10,607 nucleotides of DNA, taken from positions 1 to 10,607 of the forward strand of contig WRJW01000193.1 of the NCBI GenBank assembly GCA_009778375.1, written 5' to 3'. How positions within the stretch are numbered: position 1 is the first letter of the stretch; every line of letters begins with the position of its first letter. Below the pieces are notes generated by a model. The model did no database searches, was not told the origin of the DNA, and saw only the letters and a list, made by a program, of their open reading frames with translations. The position numbers and the translations under genes are program-made. Source of the DNA: Bacteroidota bacterium. GTDB lineage: Bacteria; Bacteroidota; Bacteroidia; Bacteroidales; UBA932. Positions 1-5,542 of this stretch are shown here, one piece after another.

Positions 1-1047
1 GCCGAGAGTAATTTCTTTGATACGGTACAAGGTGCAGATGTAATTAAAGGGCACAACAAAGAGGCGTTTTTTAGCCGGCATACCAAAGAGGTTTACGCCG
101 CCTTTCAAACCTCGGTTTATGATTTGGCCATATTGGGAAACAAGGTGGGAATAAAGATACAAAATATTGGAACAGTAACTATTATTGGGATGATTGCATT
201 GAGCTCATTAGCCGTATTAAACAATGTGCTAAGTTTAGGCGCTTTGGTCGCTGTTCTTTCGCTGGCCGGATCGGTGATCTCCTCCTCGGCCTCGCTCTCC
301 GGAGCATATATTACGCTTCAAGAGGCCAAAGTAGCCTACGACCGGCTATATGAGTTTATCGGTTTGAATCAGGAGTCAGACGACGCTGCTTCAAATTCTG
401 TTAAAGAGGAGGTAGACACGCTTAACATCGAGGATGTCCGTTTTAGATACCCAGGAAGGCCGTTACTGCTCAATAACATCAGTTTTTCGGCTAAAAAGGG
501 GAAACTTACCGCTATTTTGGGCGAGATTGGATCAGGTAAAAGTACCTTATTGCATATTATCCAGCGTTTTTATGAACCGGAATCGGGCACATTAACGGTA
601 GACGGAAAGTGTTGGAAAGAGTATTCTGTGCACGATTGGCGATCCCTGACAGGCATCATGCCCCAGCACATAAAACTGTTCAATGCCACCCTGTTAGAAA
701 ACATCTGTTTGACTGATGACGAAGAAACGCTAAATCGCTGCTTATTGTTTTGTAACGAATTAGGTATTCTCACATATTTCAACAATCTGCCGTTAGGGCC
801 ATTAACACGTGTAGGCGAAGACGGAATAAACCTCTCCGGCGGACAGCGCCAATTAGTGGGCCTGTGCCGTGCTTTGTTTGGAAATCCGCAAATATTGCTG
901 CTCGACGAACCTACCAACAATATGGATAAAGCGGCGGTGAGGTTTGTGTGGGATCTTATAGATCAAGAAAAGCATAAGCGAATCTGCATTATGGTAACCC
1001 ACAACGAACAGCTTACCGCACAGGCCGACCACATTGTTCAATGGTGA
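1..1047 (+). CDS. ABC exporter, fused membrane and ATPase domains (5' end outside window)
   Basis: This is the C-terminal 348 residues of a type I ABC exporter half-transporter. The frame is open from base 1, so the start lies upstream; the TTG at 124 is an internal codon. Window residues 58-94 hold two hydrophobic segments, the end of the membrane domain. The nucleotide-binding domain follows: Walker A GEIGSGKST (174-182), Q-loop in IMPQH, signature LSGGQRQ (279-285), Walker B ILLLDEP, D-loop TNNMD and switch histidine in VTHN. All catalytic elements are intact. The TNNMD D-loop and the membrane-domain end resemble peptide or bacteriocin exporters with a fused C39-type peptidase, but that end is not in view, so the substrate class is inference. 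It would act in the inner membrane, pumping a peptide or small molecule outward. No hairpin terminator is visible after the stop. Confidence 0.9.
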   Translation, partial: AESNFFDTVQGADVIKGHNKEAFFSRHTKEVYAAFQTSVYDLAILGNKVGIKIQNIGTVTIIGMIALSSLAVLNNVLSLGALVAVLSLAGSVISSSASLSGAYITLQEAKVAYDRLYEFIGLNQESDDAASNSVKEEVDTLNIEDVRFRYPGRPLLLNNISFSAKKGKLTAILGEIGSGKSTLLHIIQRFYEPESGTLTVDGKCWKEYSVHDWRSLTGIMPQHIKLFNATLLENICLTDDEETLNRCLLFCNELGILTYFNNLPLGPLTRVGEDGINLSGGQRQLVGLCRALFGNPQILLLDEPTNNMDKAAVRFVWDLIDQEKHKRICIMVTHNEQLTAQADHIVQW

Positions 1048-1078
1048 TTGCCCATTATTTTGAATTTTAAAAATATTT

Positions 1079-1110
1079 TTTGGAAAACAGAACTATTCTT
1101 TTTACCTTTG
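1079..1110 (+). promoter_or_regulatory. Promoter of higBA (Bacteroidetes -33/-7 type)
   Basis: TTTG at 1079-1082 and TACCTTTG at 1103-1110 are separated by 20 bp. This fits the TTTG and TAnnTTTG elements of the primary sigma factor in Bacteroidetes. Transcription would start a few bases after 1110, giving a leader of only about 10 nt before the higB ATG at 1127. The start position is inferred, not seen. Confidence 0.65.
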
Positions 1111-1114
1111 TAAA
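1101..1114. promoter_or_regulatory. Candidate HigA operator: inverted repeat over the -7 box
   Basis: TTTAC (1101-1105) and GTAAA (1110-1114) are exact inverted copies separated by CTTT. Together they cover the whole -7 box of the higBA promoter. Antitoxins of the HigA family repress their own operon by binding such palindromes with a helix-turn-helix domain, so a repressor here would block RNA polymerase directly. The arms are short and the region is AT-rich, so chance cannot be excluded. Confidence 0.45.
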
Positions 1115-1126
1115 CATTTTGCAGCC

Positions 1127-1420
1127 ATGAGAATTATTGCATTTCGCACCATAAGAGATTTTATAAGGAAGCATCCGGAGGCTTCTGCGTCTTTTATTGA
1201 ATGGCACATAAAAGCAAAGGAAAATGCTTGGACAAACATTAATGATATTAAGAAGACATTTAATTCTGTGGATTATATTGGAAATAAGCGTTATGTATTT
1301 AATGTTGGAGGCAATAATTTCCGCATTGTGGCCATGATATTTTTTGAGGTTCAACAGATTTATATCAGGTTTATTGGCACACACAGCGAATATAACAAAA
1401 TAGATAGTAAAAACATATAG
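1127..1420 (+). CDS. higB: HigB-family toxin (mRNA interferase)
   Basis: A 97-residue protein of the HigB toxin family, close in pattern to E. coli HigB (YgjN). The diagnostic C-terminal half is clear: YVFNVGGNNFRIVAMIFFE (about residues 66-84), then YIRFIGTHSEYNKID near the C-terminus. Members are RelE-fold ribonucleases that cut mRNA on the ribosome and stop growth unless held by HigA. Length and ends fit a complete gene. It stands before its antitoxin, the usual order for hig loci, with 15 bp between them. No Shine-Dalgarno sequence precedes the ATG and the leader is probably very short. The gene is AT-rich (16 G or C in the 60 bases 1261-1320), unlike the core genes nearby, which suggests horizontal acquisition. 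Toxicity itself is inferred from the family. Confidence 0.93.
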   Translation: MRIIAFRTIRDFIRKHPEASASFIEWHIKAKENAWTNINDIKKTFNSVDYIGNKRYVFNVGGNNFRIVAMIFFEVQQIYIRFIGTHSEYNKIDSKNI

Positions 1421-1423
1421 AAT

Positions 1424-1429
1424 AAGGAG
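1424..1429 (+). promoter_or_regulatory. Strong Shine-Dalgarno site for higA
   Basis: AAGGAG lies 6 nt before the higA ATG at 1436. It is the clearest ribosome binding site in the window. The toxin gene upstream has none, and Bacteroidetes genes in general seldom use one. It fixes the higA start and suggests that the antitoxin is translated more strongly than the toxin from the shared mRNA. Confidence 0.75.
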
Positions 1430-1435
1430 ATAATT

Positions 1436-1804
1436 ATGATAACAATACAAAATGAAAAACAATACAATTTGATAACTCAACGTATTGAAGAAATACTCCA
1501 TCTTACTTCTAACGAAGAACCCACCCCTGAACATCTCTTAGCAGAACTTGATTTATTGGGCGGTTTAGCAGAAGATTATGAGGAGGAACATTACCCAATC
1601 AACCCTCCCACACTGCCAGAAATTTTGAAGCTAAGGATGTATGAGAAAGGGCTTACTCAAAATTCATTAGCAAAAATTTTAATGGTTAGCCCATCAAGGA
1701 TTAGCGAGTATATTACAGGAAAATCTGAACCCACATTGCCTGTTGCAAGAAAAATGTGCCAGCAGTTAGATATTAGCGCTTCTATTATTTTGGGAGTGTG
1801 TTAG
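1436..1804 (+). CDS. higA: HigA-family antitoxin, helix-turn-helix repressor
   Basis: A 122-residue protein that pairs with the HigB toxin just upstream. The N-terminal half (1-55) is acidic and helical, with a run EDYEEEH near residue 50, and probably contacts the toxin. Residues 60-118 form a Cro/C1-type helix-turn-helix domain: GLTQNSLAKILMVSPSRISEY (residues 72-92) carries the turn and recognition helix, followed by GKSEPTLPVARKMC. HigA antitoxins neutralise HigB by binding it and repress the operon by binding the promoter; the inverted repeat at 1101-1114 is the obvious target. The gene shares the AT-rich composition of higB. It ends 27 bp before the convergent lipid kinase gene, with no hairpin terminator between them. 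Confidence 0.93.
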   Translation: MITIQNEKQYNLITQRIEEILHLTSNEEPTPEHLLAELDLLGGLAEDYEEEHYPINPPTLPEILKLRMYEKGLTQNSLAKILMVSPSRISEYITGKSEPTLPVARKMCQQLDISASIILGVC

Positions 1805-1831
1805 TAGGAGGGCGCAAATCGTTAAAATGAT

Positions 1832-2779
1832 TCATACCTTATACTTTCTCCCCACTACAACCTTGAGGCTTTGTGGCAAGGTCTCAAAACTGAAAGGAGC
1901 GTAGCCTAATGCTTCTCCGTCTATTTCAATTGGACCGGAGGGGTAGGTTTCAATGCGGATCACCCGCCCCTGAGTATGCAGCACTTTGGGATACTGATAG
2001 ATTTGACCGTCAAACAAATGCTTAAAATTGCGCATCATCCATATCTTTCCGGCCTTGCGGATCAGGGTCATATCTAAGAGGCCGTCGTTTACTTCGGCGT
2101 AGGGCATTTGAATCATGCCCCCTCCGTTATACTTGCCAATACCCACGGTAGCCGAAAATATTTTACCATCAAAAAAGGGTTTCCCGTCTACTTCTACTTT
2201 AAACCGCGTAGCCCTGTACCCCATCAAAACCCTGAATGTGCTGATCAGGTAGAGCCACCTCCCTTTACGCCCTTCATCCCTTAACCGGTTATAAATACGG
2301 TTTACCCGTGCGTCAAAGCCTAATCCGGCCACATTGGCCATATAACGGATATGGGGAATCCGTGTTTCTACAAAAGAAACGCGCCCTACGTCCTGCAAGA
2401 CCGTTCGGTATTCGACCATCGCCTGAACCGCATCGCTGTAGGTATGGGGAATCCCAAACATCCGCACCCAGTCGTTGCCGGTTCCGGTAGGAATTACAGA
2501 CAACGTAACTTCCGAAGGAGGTATCTCTTTTTGATGAAAAATGCCGTTTACTACTTCATGCACCGTGCCGTCTCCGCCAACGGCCACCAAACGACGGTAT
2601 CCATCACGTAAAGCCTTAACTGTAAGCTCTACAGCATGATATTTATGCTCGGTAAAAACGCAGGTAAACACAATCCCGGCTCGATTCATCTGATTCGAAA
2701 TCACGGGCCAGTCGGTCAAACCTCGCCCCCGACCTGCTTTAGGATTTACAATCACCATCCACGCAAGCTGTTGTACCAT
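1832..2779 (-). CDS. Diacylglycerol kinase-family lipid kinase (YegS/BmrU type)
   Basis: A 315-residue member of the DAGK catalytic-domain family, which phosphorylates lipid substrates such as diacylglycerol at the membrane with ATP. Residues 9-20 (VIVNPKAGRGRG) form the first nucleotide-binding strand and loop. VAVGGDGTVHEVVNG (65-79) holds the GGDGT signature, and PTGTGNDWVR (97-106) is the second conserved loop. AGLGFDARVNR and GGGMIQMPYAEVNDGLLDM, with a late EIDGEALG, are typical of the C-terminal domain. An upstream in-frame ATG at 2860 would add 27 residues, rich in F and Y. I chose the ATG at 2779 because family proteins begin shortly before the VNPKAG motif and the extension would cross the parA promoter. 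The true substrate cannot be read from sequence. No clear TAnnTTTG box is seen upstream on this strand. Confidence 0.9.
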   Translation of the reverse strand: MVQQLAWMVIVNPKAGRGRGLTDWPVISNQMNRAGIVFTCVFTEHKYHAVELTVKALRDGYRRLVAVGGDGTVHEVVNGIFHQKEIPPSEVTLSVIPTGTGNDWVRMFGIPHTYSDAVQAMVEYRTVLQDVGRVSFVETRIPHIRYMANVAGLGFDARVNRIYNRLRDEGRKGRWLYLISTFRVLMGYRATRFKVEVDGKPFFDGKIFSATVGIGKYNGGGMIQMPYAEVNDGLLDMTLIRKAGKIWMMRNFKHLFDGQIYQYPKVLHTQGRVIRIETYPSGPIEIDGEALGYAPFSFETLPQSLKVVVGRKYKV

Positions 2780-2839
2780 ATTGTGCCTATAAATTAGGCC
2801 GTAAAAATAATAAAATACCGCTAAGTAGAAAAGATTTCG

Positions 2840-2847
2840 TACTTTTG
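2840..2847 (+). promoter_or_regulatory. -7 box of the parA operon promoter
   Basis: TACTTTTG matches the Bacteroidetes -7 consensus TAnnTTTG and lies 24 bp before the parA ATG at 2872. No good TTG is seen at the -33 position, so the promoter is supported by the -7 box alone. It would drive parA, parB and the two genes behind them. Confidence 0.55.
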
Positions 2848-2871
2848 TCCCGATAACCAATAGCGTGCATC

Positions 2872-3636
2872 ATGGGGAAAATAATTGCGATTGCCAATCA
2901 AAAGGGAGGGGTGGGAAAGACCACCACCGCCATCAATTTAGCAGCATCATTGGCGGTTATGGAAAAAAAAGTATTGTTGGTTGATGCAGACCCTCAGGCC
3001 AATTCTACATCGGGATTGAACATTGATTCCAATTCATTGTCTAACAGTTTGTACGAATGTCTTATAGGCAATGCGACCATTAATCAGGTCCTTTGCGACA
3101 CCGCCATAGAAGGGCTTAAATTGGTATCTTCTCATGTTGACTTAGTGGGATCCGAGGTCGATTTGCTGAACCTTCCCCAAAGAGAAAGTATTTTAAAACA
3201 ACGTCTTGCAGAAGTATCCAACGATTACGACTATATTCTTATCGACTGTGCCCCCTCTTTAGGACTGATTACGGTAAATGCGCTTACTGCAGCCCATTCG
3301 GTGATTATTCCCGTTCAATGCGAATTTTTTGCACTGGAAGGTTTGGGTAAATTACTCAATACTATTAGGATTATTCAGGTGAAGTTAAATCCGACCTTAG
3401 AAATAGAAGGCTTTCTTTTAACCATGTACGATGCCCGACTGCGTTTGGCCAATCAGGTGGTAGAAGAAGTGCGTCAGCATTTTGGAGATATGGTATTCCA
3501 GACCGTTATCCAAAGAAATGTTCGCCTTAGCGAATCTCCCTCCTACGGCAAACCGGTTATTTTATACGACGCCGCCTCTATGGGAACCAACAACCACCTC
3601 AGCTTAGCTAAAGAGATTATCAGAAAAACCACTTAA
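2872..3636 (+). CDS. parA: Chromosome-partitioning ATPase ParA (Soj)
   Basis: A 254-residue ParA/Soj ATPase, full length for the chromosomal type. Residues 11-18 are the deviant Walker A motif KGGVGKTT with both the signature and catalytic lysines. VLLVDADPQANSTSG is the switch I region, DYILIDCAPSLGLITVNAL is Walker B, and VQCEFFALEGLGKLL is a further conserved block. It lacks the N-terminal helix-turn-helix of plasmid ParA proteins, which supports a chromosomal role. ATP-bound dimers coat the nucleoid; ParB bound at parS stimulates hydrolysis and so pulls the origin regions apart. The ATG at 2872 comes just before MGKIIAIANQKGG, the usual family N-terminus. parB starts 21 bp downstream in the same unit. 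Confidence 0.96.
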   Translation: MGKIIAIANQKGGVGKTTTAINLAASLAVMEKKVLLVDADPQANSTSGLNIDSNSLSNSLYECLIGNATINQVLCDTAIEGLKLVSSHVDLVGSEVDLLNLPQRESILKQRLAEVSNDYDYILIDCAPSLGLITVNALTAAHSVIIPVQCEFFALEGLGKLLNTIRIIQVKLNPTLEIEGFLLTMYDARLRLANQVVEEVRQHFGDMVFQTVIQRNVRLSESPSYGKPVILYDAASMGTNNHLSLAKEIIRKTT

Positions 3637-3657
3637 CCATTATAATATCAGGAAACC

Positions 3658-4554
3658 ATGGCAAAACAACAACATGGATTGGGCAGAGGGCTCAGCGCGT
3701 TGATTCCGGACGCCGACACCAGGGCTTCCTTATCGGCAAGAAGCCACTCCACCTCCCCTGAAACCGAGGGACTCAGCGCCGTTGCACTATCCCAAATCGA
3801 AGTGAATCCTTTTCAACCCCGCAAAGACTTTGACGAGGCAGAAATTGCGCAACTCGCCGATTCCATACGCACCTACGGACTGATTCAGCCCATCACCGTA
3901 AGGCTTATTGAATCAGGAAAATATCAGCTCATCAGTGGAGAAAGGCGATTAAGGGCGGCTCGGGCGGCCGGTTTGACCCAACTCCCTGCATACGTTCGTC
4001 AAGCCAACGATCAGGCCATGCTCGAATTATCTTTGGTGGAAAACATCCAACGCAAAGACTTAAATGCCATGGAAATATCTTTAAGTTTTCAACGCCTGAT
4101 AGAGGAATGCAACCTCACTCAGGAAGCCATGGCAGAACGGGTGGGCAAAAATCGAGCTACCATCACCAACTACCTCCGTCTGCTCAAATTGCCGCCGGAG
4201 ATTCAATTAGCGCTTCGACAAGATTTTATGACCATGGGGCATGCCCGCGCCTTATTGGCCGTAGAAGATCCCAAGCGTCAGTTGGATTTGGCCGACCAAA
4301 TCCTCAGAAAGGGTCTTTCTGTACGCCAGATAGAGGCCCTGGCGCAAACCGAAAAAAAGCCCAAGCCTACGCGCAAAGAAACCGACGAATTGCCCGAATC
4401 CTATTTCAATCTTATTGAATTAATCGGACAGCACTTTAACAACAAAATCAGCGTAAAACGTACGCCTCAGGGGAGCGGCACCCTGACCATTCATATTGCT
4501 AATGACCGACAGGTAGAGCATTTTCTGCGTACATTGGAGTCCATCAAACCATAA
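3658..4554 (+). CDS. parB: Chromosome-partitioning protein ParB (Spo0J), CTP-dependent clamp
   Basis: A 298-residue ParB with the full domain order. The N-terminal GLGRGLSALIPD (7-18) is the ParA-stimulating peptide. The ParB/Srx domain follows, with NPFQPRKDF (50-58), GLIQPITVR (74-82), GERRLRAAR (94-102) and VENIQRKDLN (127-136). GERR and ENIQR are the boxes that bind CTP and close the clamp. A helix-turn-helix lies at about 153-173 (LTQEAMAERVGKNRATITNYL) and reads parS. The C-terminal 50 residues form the dimerisation domain. All key residues are present. ParB loads at parS, slides along DNA and recruits ParA and SMC. I saw no parS palindrome in this window, so its sites must lie elsewhere. 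The gene directly follows parA and ends 3 bp before the next start. Confidence 0.96.
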   Translation: MAKQQHGLGRGLSALIPDADTRASLSARSHSTSPETEGLSAVALSQIEVNPFQPRKDFDEAEIAQLADSIRTYGLIQPITVRLIESGKYQLISGERRLRAARAAGLTQLPAYVRQANDQAMLELSLVENIQRKDLNAMEISLSFQRLIEECNLTQEAMAERVGKNRATITNYLRLLKLPPEIQLALRQDFMTMGHARALLAVEDPKRQLDLADQILRKGLSVRQIEALAQTEKKPKPTRKETDELPESYFNLIELIGQHFNNKISVKRTPQGSGTLTIHIANDRQVEHFLRTLESIKP

Positions 4555-4557
4555 ACC

Positions 4558-5502
4558 GTGCACAGACACCTCTGTTCCATCATATTATGTATACTGTGCG
4601 CATTTCCTTTGTATGCGCAATTTGGATTGAACAGCGGATCCGGTCTAAGCGCCCCTCCTTCTCAACGTACAGACACCACCGGACAGTCGGTTTCTGTGGC
4701 TCCTTCCTTTAAAACCAAAACCTACTTTACCTCCTTAGTTACGGTCAGGGACTCTACAGGAACAGGAAGAGTCCGAAAAGATACCCTGCCCATCGGCAGG
4801 ATGTTTAGCGCATCCCTGCTCTTGCCGGGCTACAGCCAACTGTATAACCGGCAGTTCTGGAAAGTACCCATCGTGATTGGCGCGGTTGGAACAGGTCTGT
4901 ATATGGGTTATCAAAACAACCTTAAATATTTAAATACCGGAGCGGATCAGTATGCCCGCAACCGTGATTGGTGGTATGCAGGCGCCGCTTTATCTTATTG
5001 GGGCGCCTTAATGGATGGAGTCATCAACTATAAATCCCATGCGACCGCCTTGCCCGGTAGGGCGGCTCTCTATTCTGCCCTCCTTCCCGGTCTGGGCCAG
5101 GCCTATAACGGGGATTATTGGAGGATTCCCATCTACTGCGGAGGAATCATGGCCTTAGGCTATTTTGTCCAGTTCAACAATACGCTTTACATCAAATATA
5201 AAAATGATTATATCGATTCCCAAAAAAGCCCTTCGGAATACGTGGGCAGACAAACGCCCCAAAACCTGAAGTGGTACCGCGACACCTACCGGCGCTACCG
5301 CGATTACTGCATCCTTGGGACTATTGTGGTGTATGCACTTAATATTATCGATGCCAATGTTTTTGCCTACCTTCAGGATTTTGACGTCAGCGACGATCTG
5401 AGCCTTCACGTACGGCCCGGTTTTATCGAACCCCTGCCCATCCGTTATGCCTCAGCCGCTCCTCCTCTTTCCGTAGGCCTCACCATGAGCCTCCATTTTT
5501 AA
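4558..5502 (+). CDS. DUF5683 membrane protein with internally duplicated module
   Basis: A 314-residue exported or membrane protein of unknown function, matching the DUF5683 family found in Bacteroidetes behind parB. Translation most likely starts at GTG 4558, only 3 nt after the parB stop: it is the first possible start in this frame, and it gives a typical signal peptide (residues 1-20, ending LYAQ). No ATG precedes the domain. The motif LLPGYSQLYNRQFWKVPI (88-105) recurs as LLPGLGQAYNGDYWRIPI (175-192). Each copy is followed by hydrophobic segments, and by YWGALMDGVINY (148-158) in copy 1 and VYALNIIDANVFAYL (258-272) in copy 2, so the whole module seems doubled. Position and signal peptide suggest an envelope role, possibly coupled to the lytic transglycosylase gene behind it, but no activity can be assigned. 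Confidence 0.85.
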   Translation: MHRHLCSIILCILCAFPLYAQFGLNSGSGLSAPPSQRTDTTGQSVSVAPSFKTKTYFTSLVTVRDSTGTGRVRKDTLPIGRMFSASLLLPGYSQLYNRQFWKVPIVIGAVGTGLYMGYQNNLKYLNTGADQYARNRDWWYAGAALSYWGALMDGVINYKSHATALPGRAALYSALLPGLGQAYNGDYWRIPIYCGGIMALGYFVQFNNTLYIKYKNDYIDSQKSPSEYVGRQTPQNLKWYRDTYRRYRDYCILGTIVVYALNIIDANVFAYLQDFDVSDDLSLHVRPGFIEPLPIRYASAAPPLSVGLTMSLHF

Positions 5503-5542
5503 CTTTATCAACAAAATAAGTCTATTTTTTAAAATCAATTCG

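Noticed and set aside
805..812. ACACGTGT palindrome with the CACGTG core of parS
   Set aside because: The flanks do not match TGTT and AACA of the parS consensus, and it lies inside the ABC exporter coding sequence. No better match was seen in the window.
1069..1080. Perfect palindrome AAAAATATTTTT upstream of higB
   Set aside because: It is pure A and T in an AT-rich spacer. It would make a poor hairpin for a terminator, and the inverted repeat at 1101-1114 is better placed as an operator.
1067..1534. 155-codon open frame on the minus strand opposite higBA
   Set aside because: It lies across higB and the start of higA, which have clear family motifs. Its translation is a biased run of Y, I, C and F with no recognisable domain, as expected for the reverse of an AT-rich gene.
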